Shown here piece by piece: positions 43,617-52,884 of a DNA stretch of 64,000 nt. The notes under the pieces were generated by a model that was not told the DNA's origin, searched no databases, and worked only from the letters and a program-made list of their open reading frames with translations. Position numbers and translations under genes: made by a program. The DNA is taken from assembly GCA_947172415.1 (NCBI GenBank), contig OX359200.1, forward strand, positions 2,234,501 through 2,298,500, in the 5' to 3' direction. Position 1 is the first letter of the stretch. The number at the start of each line of letters is the position of its first letter. Source of the DNA: Chondrosia reniformis. Lineage: Eukaryota; Porifera; Demospongiae; Chondrillida; Chondrillidae.

Positions 43617-46504
43617 ATGCCTCAAAAACCGAACAAAATTGCCGTGAAATGGTTGGAATCAAAGGATGCTGGGAAGACACATCGAGTAAATGTTAAGCAT
43701 ATTGTAGGAAAGCGTGAGGATATTCAAGAAGGAGCCGAGATCGTCCTAAAACTCAATATGCAACGATATCGTGGAAAGGTTGTCGATCTTCTCGATTTCG
43801 TTCCCCCTATGAACCCATTGCTGCGAAAGAAGTTAAGGCCTTCAAAAGAAAATAAGAAAACTCGACAGAAAAGGAAGCAAACAGAGGTTTGTTTAGTTTT
43901 TATATTGCCAAAAACCTAACGCCTACGCGAGTATATACATGTATCTGCTCAAACCTATTCTTCATCTTCTCCTTCTTTAAGAACCTCTGGTTAGGAAATA
44001 ACTCACCAGCAAGCTCAGGCAGTGAAAATGACTTGGACTTGAGTTGCAGTATGCTTGATATTCCAGAAGTAGAAAAGGACAGCAACAGAATTAGAACACC
44101 ACTCAAGGAGATGACAAATAATAACGTAACACCAAAGATATCCAGCTGCAGCCCTCCATCTCGATCTTCTGATGCCCCCCAGCTCCAGCAGTCTTTTGCA
44201 GCCCCACTCCACTGCAGCAGCCGTTATTTATCAAATGCAACCTATCTACAGCAGTCATCTACTGGTCATTACCAAGGACCACCAGGGCAACAAATAATTT
44301 GGTAGTTTTAGCCGGTTCAATTCTCTTGCTAGCCTAGGCCTGGTGGCTTTTGGTTGGATAGCATTCATTGCAATGAGGACTTCTTCATCAGTGAACACAG
44401 AAGAACCAAGTTGGGTATTGCTGGAATTCAGGGATTGATCAAGAGATGTGTCTAAGGGAAGATCTTCAGCAGTTTGTTTTAGTTTCAGTTGATTCTCTAA
44501 AATGGCAACCTTTTTATGAAGTCTTTGCATTTCCTCCTGGTATGCTTTTCTCTGCACTTTCCATTCTTCTTGGAAGCTCTGCCTCATTTCCCCTATCTTC
44601 TCAATCACAAAATCCATGACATCCTCTGTGACCTTTTCCACGATAATTGAGTCAGCCATGGTCATAGATTGGAAAGCTGTGTTATTCCTAAGGATACCAT
44701 TTCTTATGTCTTCTAATGGCCGAGCATCTGTTACAATGTTGTTCATAGGTACACTGAATAAGTCTTCAAAGGAGATGTCCTCCCTATCTTGATCTTTCCT
44801 GTTAATAGCAGTGGAATTGCCTATCATTTCTTGAACATCTTCATGTTCCTTTTCTAATTGGCCATGGCCTTCCTGTGGCTTCCAGCCTTTGCCATTCCTA
44901 GGGATATCATTTGTTATATCTTCTAATGGCAGAGCATCTGTTACAGTGTTGTTCATAGGTATACGGAATAAGTCTTCTTAGGAGATGTCCTCCCTATCTT
45001 GATCTTTCCAGTTAATAGCAGTGGAATTGCCTTGCTTTTCTTGAACATCTTCATGTTCCTTTTCTAATTGTCCTTCCTGTGACTTCCAGCCTTTGCTTAT
45101 ACTTAAAAATTGCTGCAACATCAAATGACAAGTACATAAGTTATAACGTTGTAGGCACGTACGTATAAGGTATATATTTGCGTAGTTATATATACTGTAT
45201 ATAAAGGTTAGTAAAAACGCTTTGTGGGTATGCCTAGGCATGCGAATTGTGTGTATATTGTGTGTAAAATCTGTCACATATTATAAACTAACTGGTATTT
45301 CCTTCTTCAGTCGTTTTTTATCGATGAGCTTCTCTTTGTAGTAGGATTGTTTTCGATTTCATTCTCGGCTATCTTCCTTTTCGATTTTCGATTACCGAGC
45401 AACGAATCCTGTGCTCCCACAATCCCTCCTGTTTGTCCAGCATGAGTGCCTTAAACTTCTTCAGCTCCACAATTTGGCCAAGTTTGAAAGGGGGCTTAGC
45501 ATTGGTGTTGTGCCTGTTTATATCATACACGACTCCGTCAAACTTTCCCCCAATCCATTTTACAGCGATCCAGTTCTCTATTCTCTTTGCCACATTAAGT
45601 CTTGCTTTCTCTTGATTCTATAATGTAATACTTCTCGAATGAATGCGCGATAAATATTTTACACCTATTCATAGCTGTTAGCACTTTTAAAAGCCTGTCA
45701 GGCACTCGCAACTATCCCTCTTTAACTTCACGCTTCGATTACCACTCATTGCCACTCTTTTCATCGAGTGCCACGCTCTAAAATCTCGCGAGTGCAGGCG
45801 TTTCTTTTGGCCCGTACCGTATACAGCCATCTAACCACAACTGTCAAGGACAGCAACTGCAACATCCTTTGATTTCTCCATGTCTAGAGCCATCATCTAA
45901 CTTTTCTCATGAACAGCTTTCATTCCACACCCCATATCTACTTCAGCAGATGTCAAGCTTCCATCCAGGACAACAATCATTGTATAACCCCTATTTACTT
46001 CAGCCAACACCTTATGGCAACTATCAAGGACAACTATTTCAACAGCCTTCTATTTAATCATTCTCTCCAAAGCCATCATCATACCATCAGCAGAGGCCTC
46101 CACTTTCCCCTTACACAAGTCAGATCCAGTATCCTTTCCAATCTGCCTCTTGTACTTCCACAGCTAATTCCATCAACAATTCCAATCCAGTAGTTCAAGA
46201 TGATGATGATGATGATGATTGGATAGATTTTGAACAAGTGTTTGATGACTATTACCTTGGGCCCCCGTATAAGTTTCACCAAAAGGTCATAGATGACTGT
46301 TACAACAAAGCAAATTCGAAGCAGAATCTTGCTGTTCAGTTAGTGAAGACCTGTTACTCCAAAAGAGAAAGGGCAACATCCAACTGTGCAGGAGATCACC
46401 GTTATGGTAAGAAGAAGCTCTTTCCAAATCGGATGAAGGCTGTAAAGAATGCCATTTACACAATGCATCCCATTCGGACAGGAGAGGTGGAAAAAGATGT
46501 GTGA
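43617..46504 (+). CDS. BEN-domain protein gene
   Basis: Exon 43617-43886 encodes a compact N-terminal module (NKIAVKWLESKDAGKTHRVN, then EGAEIVLKLNMQRYRGKVVD), followed by a basic Lys/Arg tail. An intron 43887-43981 joins in phase 0 to 43982-44305 (NLWLGNNSPASSGSENDLDL, then Ser/Pro/Gln-rich). After a 1.5-kb gap, 45850-46504 gives a Gln/Pro/Tyr-rich linker, an Asp run (GAT repeat) and a C-terminal BEN domain: NLAVQLVKTCYSKRERATSN C, then KKLFPNRMKAVKNAIYTMHP. BEN domains are DNA/protein-binding modules of chromatin regulators and mobile or viral proteins (known). The linker is crossed by one frame change near 46055, so it is either spliced there or broken. The gap contains an antisense gene. 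Confidence 0.6.
44255..45593 (-). pseudogene. coiled-coil gene with IAVKW module, nested antisense in the BEN gene
   Basis: Exon 45593-45396 starts MAKRIENWIAVKWIGGKFDG, a module similar to the start of the BEN-domain gene. It splices in phase 0 (donor GTAATC, acceptor TTGCAG) to 45112, reading QFLSISKGWKSQEG and an acidic stretch to a TAA at 44978. The same 170-bp unit is repeated next to it (44956 on) with TTT at the TAA position; the frame then runs through a coiled coil (residues like EKIGEMRQSFQEEWKVQRKA) to a stop at 44255. So one nonsense codon separates an otherwise continuous gene. Its 3' end overlaps the second exon of the opposite gene by 51 bp. No BEN domain is seen in it. Confidence 0.55.
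45782..45791. promoter_or_regulatory. TCTCGCGAG palindrome upstream of the antisense gene
   Basis: TCTCGCGAGT lies about 190 bp upstream of the - strand start codon at 45593. It differs by one base from TCTCGCGAGA, the known target of the BEN protein BANP. A regulatory role is inference. Confidence 0.3.
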
Positions 46505-46779
46505 AAAGTCTACAGGATAGATAGTAGCTTCCGTCACTTTAATCGTGCGAAAGTCATATATACAGTTACATGTACGTATATCTAATAATTTACATATAAA
46601 ATATATATGGTTTTAGAAATAGTAATGGTTGTACAGAATTTATTAGTTATGATAAAATGACTAATTGTATGCATGGCAATGTTAAGTTACTCACCTGTAA
46701 TTCCTCCTTCCTTTTCAAGAATCTTAGGCAGAACATGGTGGGTATGTGCAATATATCGTGCACACTTCTCTTTGGTCAT

Positions 46780-47705
46780 TCTTTGTTTCCAAAAAGCCCT
46801 ATTCCTTCCACTAGTTCCTTTCTTAGACAGTGGTTTTACATGCCTTGCTATGAAATACGTAAGCTCTCTCCATACTTGCTCTATTGGTTGACATCTGCAC
46901 TGCTAGCTGGGGTGGGCCACCAATTAATTCCTTTCTCCTGGTAGAAAGTCTTTGCCAATCGACTGGTGTGTTTTGGGTCATTGTCCTGCATAATTCTATA
47001 TGAGGAACCTTGAAATTTCTTTTCAATAAAAGGAAGAAGGAAGTCATTCAAGATCTTGACATAGAGGGATGCATCCATCGTCTGATCGAAGATGCAGATG
47101 TTAGTTGCTCCCTTCATAGAGATGCCTGCCCAAACATGTACTTTTAACATATACTTTGCTTGAGGTTTTAATGTCCTTTCTCTTCCTATTTTAACTCTGA
47201 TTGTTTGGCAGTGTCTTCGCAGTTGAATAGATGATTCATCTGTCCAGATCACATTGGCAAAGGTGTCATTAGTCTCTATGCACATCTTAGCAAATGCTAG
47301 TCACTTGATTTTGTTGGCATCTGAAATCATTGGTCCAAATCTTGTCCTTACTACTGCCCACTTCAAGTTTAAGCGTAAATATCTCTGGATGGTAGAAGAA
47401 GAGACTTCAGTTGCAAATTTTCTAGCTACTAATCGTTGTAGTTCGATCCAAGTTATTTCGTCATCATCTTCTAGTTGTAGTTCCATGAAAGCAGCTATAT
47501 TCGTTGAGATTTTTGATGATCTTCCACTCCTATTTTTGTCTTCAAGACTGCAGTGCAATTGCCAACGATATATCCATTTTCTTATCGTATCCCGTGTTGT
47601 TTCTTTTCCTTCCGCCCTTAATATCTTGACGATAGATGTTACATTTTCTCCATCGATCCACAAACGAATGATTCGCTCTCTGAAATAGGAGGATAACATA
47701 GACAT
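46780..47705 (-). pseudogene. Tc1/mariner-type transposase, inactive
   Basis: The N-terminal helix-turn-helix half (47705-47301) ends at a TGA after SDANKIK. The frame resumes at once with the catalytic half (47285-46881): IWTDESS (first Asp), YRIMQDNDPKHTS (second Asp). A one-base frameshift near 46885 shifts into PIEQVWREL, which supplies the Glu. So one nonsense codon and one frameshift break a D-D-E transposase. The 3' end converges on the BEN-domain gene ending at 46504. TIRs were not identified with certainty. Confidence 0.85.
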
Positions 47706-47845
47706 TGCCGACTCGATAGCGCTTTAAACTTTGTTTCTATGATAGTGGCCAGGTGTTAGATAATGTGTAAAATGTAACTATTACTGATAATTACATATTA
47801 TGGTGACAATTTTCTTTATGTCCGTGCGAGTATCGTACGAGCATC

Positions 47846-48713
47846 ATGCGCTTAATGCGTGCTAACTCTGTGTTACGCGACAAGACATTTTTAATCGCTA
47901 CTGTACGTTGCAGAAGTGGCTCATTCTGCTATACTGGTGGGCCAGACAGTACCCCATTTCTGATGCAGAGGAAGAAGCCGGGGTGTCCAATTCTGCTATA
48001 CTGGTGGGCCAGACAGTACCCCGTTTCTGATGCGGAGGAAGAAGCTGGGGTATCTAACCGCATGGCCATTGATGCGTATCAATGGCTGAGAGAAACCTGC
48101 ATCCACAAATTGTTGTAGATGATTATTCAACTAGGAGAAACTGGAAAGGTTGTGCAGATAGACGAAAGTACTTCAGACATAAACCCAAGGTAAACCAATT
48201 TACACTACACTTTATAAAACATGAGTACATTTATGACATTGCACATCATACCCTCTAGTACCACAGAGGCAGAGGACCAACCCAAGAGAAATGGGTTTTT
48301 GGAATGGTAGATACTTCTACCACTCCTTCACTTGGTTATATGGAGCTTGTAGTAGACAGGACAGCCACTACACTGCTTCCTATCATCCAGCAGCATATCC
48401 TCCCTGGCACTACCATTTATTCTGATGAATGGAGGAGTGCCTACAGACGTGTTGGCACACTGTCAAATGTACACCAGCATTTGACAGTAAACCATACAGT
48501 AACTTTCGTGGCTCCAAATGGGGTCCTCATGCAAAATGTGGAAACCTATTGGAATCGTTCCAAAGTCAAGCTAAAGCGAATGGAGGGAGTCAGGGCTGAG
48601 TAGTTGCCATCCTACCTCGACGAATTTATGTGGAAGGAGAGATTTGGCAAGACATCTAGTGACACAATGGAAAACATCATGGCCCACATCACCGAGTTCT
48701 ATCCCATAAATTA
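47846..48713 (+). pseudogene. Merlin/IS1595-type (ISXO2-like) transposase, inactive
   Basis: Reads LLYWWARQYP.SDAEEEAGVS, then GKVVQIDES (first Asp). An intron about 48190-48257 is inferred from PK|YHRGRGPTQEKWVFG. Then MVDTSTTPSLGYMELVVDR, TTIYSDEW (second Asp), VNHTVTFV and VETYWNRSKVKLKRM (Glu). All are hallmarks of the ISXO2-like transposase domain of Merlin elements (known). Breaks: a 67-bp tandem duplication (47923-47989 and 47990-48056) that shifts frame, a TAG at about 48118, and a TAG at 48601-48603 before the last LPSYLDEFMWKERFG block. Confidence 0.82.
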
Positions 48714-48739
48714 GATGAACTTAACACTTAAAACAAGAT

Positions 48740-48815
48740 TTGCATCATACTGCTAACAATAAAATTTGCATCATACCGCTAACAAAAAAATTTGCATCAT
48801 ACCGCTTACAAACTC
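48740..48815. repeat. short tandem repeat
   Basis: About three units of ATTTGCATCATACCGCTAAC AAAAA. Confidence 0.8.
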
Positions 48816-48954
48816 GAACTGTACTGGAATTATAAAAGTACACAAACTTCAGATTTCTAATCAAACTTATCTTCTTGTGCTTCGCTTTCACTTTCGTGCC
48901 GTTCTTGTTCTTTTCCAGAAGAAACAAATTAGAATTATCTGAGGTGACCTATGA

Positions 48955-49935
48955 TGCCGTCTGGATGATGTCACACATTCCTATGACATCACATGACATC
49001 ATTGGTGCCATCCCGTATCTGGTCCGTTCTCTTCACTTGATCCCTTCAGCTAGGAACATAAATTTATTAGTTCTGAACATTTCAACCTAAAGGTCTTCAT
49101 CATTAATACAGGAATGGGAATATCAAGTAGGAAATCAGTAAATTCATGTTGCTGACGCTCAACAAGGCTTTATTCTCATAATGATCACATGATCACATCC
49201 TTATTCCTACATATGGACAAGTAAAAGTATGAACAAAAAACATAAGAAGAGAAGACAGAGCTTAAATTACCAAAGTTTTAATACAGTGGACTAAACGAAT
49301 TTCTTTTGCATCAATATAGGGATAACTCTGCCTCAAACTTATTGGGAATGTATACAAATACGTTTTATCTAACCTTCGCTAAAAGTCGCTTATTCCGCAG
49401 CTACTTTTCGTAGGAAAGTGTAGACTTGTCATGGCCGTTCACAAAAGGGATAATCTTCTTCAGCAACGAGGCAGTAACGTTTTCACAAAGTCACATGATT
49501 CACTAAATATGTATGGAGAGACATACAAGGGTGTTGGTGACGCAGTAGAGAAACATCACAATATATCACCTGATTGCGCAATCATACCCTTGCATTCTTC
49601 ATTATATCTTGACTATTTTGCAACTTTAATTAAACAAAACTTCGCCAGACGTTTGTCATTCACATGTACCATGATATATGTCGGTTTCACAGTGATCTGA
49701 CCAATTAATAATTTTTATTAATATAACACTTGGTTTCAATATAAATTTTCTATAGCTTTTCTAGAGTTTTATGGTATTTTATATGCAGAATTTGCCATCC
49801 GTTTTCTACCAAAAGGAGACCTAAATAGAAATATCCCTTAATTTAAAATGAAATTTATACCCTAAACTTTATGATACTTTGCCCATTCTTTTTCTAAGGC
49901 CTTTCTTGCTAGTTCCTTTCCTGGAGGCATATGAA
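48955..49935. repeat. dispersed repeat R, copy 3 (inverted)
   Basis: 49075-49935 is the reverse complement of 32080-33000 at high similarity. 48955-49070 matches 42870-42955. A TTCAACCTAAAGGTCTTCAT CATT block (49081-49104) is the counterpart of the hairpin plus GAAA core in copy 1. Confidence 0.8.
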
Positions 49936-49956
49936 TTATTTATATTATATGTATTA

Positions 49957-50080
49957 GTTATACCACGGCGTTGAGGTGTGTATGGGTTTATATGTATGAG
50001 TCACGAGGTCACATAGCACCCGAGGGCGAGTATATACGTATATAAACCCATATACAGCGAAACGCCGTGATATGAGTGAT
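49957..50080. mobile_element. short MITE with about 35-bp TIRs
   Basis: ACCACGGCGTTGAGGTGTGT ATGGGTTTATAT pairs with the reverse complement of ATATAAACCCATATACAGCG AAACGCCGTGATAT with a few mismatches. About 125 bp in all. Confidence 0.75.
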
Positions 50081-50311
50081 ATATACTCCGTCGCTTCTTA
50101 TCATTATTTTGGCGGGACTTTCAGGATGGCTCATCTAGCCTCTGGTTGGTTTTGCTTTAACGCTGACGACTTCATAGAATGCTCTTGCCCTGACTACTCA
50201 AACTGTTGTAAATGTAAGGAGAATTGTCCACCTCCCAAGAAGAAACGTCTTAGTTTACCATATTTGGGCAGGGATATAACAGGATTTAAGAAGCCGATGC
50301 AGTACATATAG
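50072..50311 (+). CDS. small Cys-rich ORF, unrecognised
   Basis: 79 codons. The centre carries IECSCPDYSNCCKCKENC followed by PPPKKKRLSLPYLGR: a dense Cys cluster and a nuclear-localisation-like basic block. The start overlaps the right TIR of the neighbouring MITE, and no promoter or splice site is evident. It may be an exon, a transposon fragment or chance. Confidence 0.3.
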   Translation: MSDIYSVASYHYFGGTFRMAHLASGWFCFNADDFIECSCPDYSNCCKCKENCPPPKKKRLSLPYLGRDITGFKKPMQYI

Positions 50312-50589
50312 CTTCCTAAATCGTGTTATATCACGGTTACAAAATTTAAACACAGGCAGTTGCCAAGGCAACGGAGTATATTATTTATTTATATTATATT
50401 TTTTATATTAATTAGTTTATCTCAGTAAATTGTAACTTGTACTATATATAGATTGGCGCGTAAATTTGAAAAGGTGAAGCAGATTGGTTGAAAGCTCTTG
50501 TTACAGCTTGGATAATGCGTAGATTATTAAATTGAAAACAGTTCTATCTACAAATATGGAATATGGAAAGCAATGCCTGGGAATAAGGA

Positions 50590-50901
50590 GATCGTTCGAC
50601 GGACGGAGTAGCCTGCGATGGTTACTGCAAGGTTTGGTATCATTTCACCTGCCTAGACATTGCTGAGGACGAACAGGGAACCATTACCACCTCCAGAGAG
50701 AAATGGCTATGCACAGAATGTGCACGTTTGGATAACACTATAGCATTTCTGCTAAAAGAAACAGAAAACCTGAAGAAGCAAAACAGCCACCTTACAGACA
50801 GGCTACGCATGCTGGACACTATCACAGCCACCTCGACAGAACAACCTGTCCTCGGATCAGCCCTCTTGACACAAGCCAAAGTAAAACAAGTAACACCGTA
50901 G
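50590..50901 (+). pseudogene. LINE ORF1-like PHD finger with coiled coil
   Basis: VACDGYCKVWYHFTCLDIAE is a PHD-type half (C-D-x-x-C, W-x-H-x-x-C), completed by WLCTECARL. A leucine-rich helix (LLKETENLKKQNSHLTDRLR) follows, ending at TAG 50899. The architecture matches retrotransposon ORF1 proteins. No start codon in frame. Confidence 0.6.
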
Positions 50902-51124
50902 AGACGGTCACTAAATTTCTCAGAAAGATCCCTAAGAAAACTAGTCTCAGAGATATTTATTCCACAATTAAGAAAGTGACTATGGCATTATGCTAGCTGA
51001 CATTATTGATTTATATACTGTTAGGACTATATGAACGAATGTTGTACTTATTTATTATATATATATATATATATCTGTATTGTATTATATTAATTATTAT
51101 AATTGAATGGTACTCGAGTGAACC

Positions 51125-51150
51125 GAATTCGACATGGTGTCAGAAGTGGA
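51125..51150 (+). other. LTR end and primer-binding-site-like sequence
   Basis: GAATTCGACA followed by TGGTGTCAGAAGTGG. TGGTGTCAGAAGTGG(G) is a common primer-binding site form in invertebrate Ty3/gypsy elements (known), directly 3' of an LTR ending in CA. A gag-like frame begins just downstream, which supports the call. Confidence 0.55.
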
Positions 51151-51159
51151 ATGCCAATA

Positions 51160-51540
51160 GTTTGCAAATGGCTAGCCTACAGTTGCAGCCCCAGGTCCCT
51201 TTAACTTACAACACCCCGACGAGTGGACTAGATGGAAGAGGAGATTTCAGCAATACCGTTCAGCTTCCGGATTTTGTTCAGAATCCGATGAACGACAGGG
51301 TTGTACCTTGCTTTTTTGCCTGGGTGAGAGTTCGGAGGATGTCTTGAGGTCAACCCACATATCCGAGGACGACAAGAAAAAGCATGCAACAGTCGTGGAA
51401 CATTTTGACAACTTTTTCAAGTACGCAGGAACGTTATATTCGAACGGGCCAGATATAATCGGAGAAATCAGCTACCGGAGGAGACGCCCGAACAGTACAT
51501 CACTACTCTGTACAACCTCGTAAAGAATTGTGCGTTCGGC
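51160..51540 (+). pseudogene. Ty3/gypsy gag fragment
   Basis: Frames together read DEWTRWKRRFQQYRSASGF, LLFCLGESSEDVL, EDDKKKHATVVEHFDNFF and ETPEQYITTLYNLVKNCAFG, the typical retrotransposon gag matrix/capsid-like start. One or more frameshifts are present. The nucleocapsid and protease that should follow are missing. Confidence 0.75.
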
Positions 51541-51960
51541 CCTCTTATATACAGATGAACAAAATACTGGCAGGTCTTGCCGGAATGTTGTGCCATATGG
51601 ATGATGCCCTGGTGTATGGCAGTACACAACAGGAACACAACCAACGAATCACTGCTGTGTTGGAGAGAATTCAGTCTAAGGGAGTGACCTTGAACCCAAA
51701 CAAGTGTGAGTTCAGCAGGAGTCAATCAACCTTTCTGGGACACATAATTAATCAGGATGGGATATCGCCTGATCCCCTGATGACACAGTTGCCATTCAAG
51801 AAATGAAAACACCTTCTGAATTACGTCGCTTTATGGGTATGGTAAACCAATTAGGGAATTTAGCCCTAACCTAGTAGAGCTTTCACAACCTCTCCGAGAA
51901 CTATTGAGTAATAAGAGAGCCTGGATATGGGACCCCACTCAAGAAAATGCATAAATTGAG
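51541..51960 (+). pseudogene. Ty3/gypsy reverse transcriptase fragment
   Basis: Begins abruptly in the RT palm: MLCHMDDALVYGSTQQEHNQ (MDD box), then NPNKCEFSRSQSTFLGHIIN. A frameshift near 51780 leads into thumb/connection motifs LRRFMGMVNQLG. The joint with gag at about 51540 skips the protease and the first half of RT. Confidence 0.8.
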
Positions 51961-52059
51961 GTGTGAAAAATGGCAGTGGCTATTGTACTTATCTGTCTAC
52001 TAATCAACCTGTTTCACTTGAAACAACTGATACTCAATGCTATGGATCCAGGCGCTGTG

Positions 52060-52880
52060 CTCTTTGCACCAACCTTAATCCTGCACCTAGGTGCCGTTTC
52101 TCCTGTGTTTCCTGATGTAAAGCTCTTCGCAATTATTCTGAAAATAGCATCGAGTGTACGAAGTGCAGAAGATGGACTCATTTAGGGTATAGCGGTCTGT
52201 CTTACGAGGAATTTCTAAACCTAAGAAATCATGAGTGGCTTTGTTGTAACTGTTTGCAATCTTATTTACCCCACACCTTACTTAAAGACCTCCTCACTGA
52301 CCAGAAAGTATCTGACTGTCTTGATCACTCCCTTTTGAGGCCGGTAGGGTCCGCTCACCGAAATTCCTTACCAAATCCTGGTATTCCCCTGTCTAACTCC
52401 CAACTGTTACCTTCTAAGGCCTATGATATTCCTTGCTGGAGCCACTGCTCAAGTTTTAAGGTAGACCATGTTAATATTCGTAGTCTGCTCAGGCATATTG
52501 ATGAACTGCGATGCTTTGCCTTTGATCTGAAGCCTGAAAATCATTGCTCTAAATGAAACATGGCTTAATACTACCATTAATAATGCTGAAGTAATGATCC
52601 ATGGTTATAACATTGTGAGGCATGACCGTAATCGTCAAGGAGGTGGGGTTGCTATTTTCACTTCTAAATGTCTTTCCATCAAATCCATCTGCTTCTCCAA
52701 CCAGTCTTCTCAATCTATTGAAACTGCCTGGCTGGAAATTTCTCACAAATCACTATCCTCCACTCTTCTTCTAGCATCTTGCTATCGTCCTCCTAGTAGC
52801 CCACCCAGCTCCCTTGATCATTTTTTCACTGAAGTTGAAACTGTACTTTCTTATAGGAAGAATGTTATAGTATGTGGTAG
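52060..52880 (+). pseudogene. LINE fragment: PHD finger plus apurinic-type endonuclease
   Basis: CTKCRRWTHLGYSGLSYEEF and WLCCNCLQ give a second PHD-like finger. After a linker come NIRSLLRHIDEL, then (frameshift near 52553) IIALNETWLNTTINNAEV, GYNIVRHDRNRQGGGVAIF and ASCYRPPSS, the AP-endonuclease domain of CR1/L2-like LINEs (known). It stops abruptly at VIVCG, just before the usual D-x-N motif. Confidence 0.8.
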
Positions 52881-52884
52881 TGGG

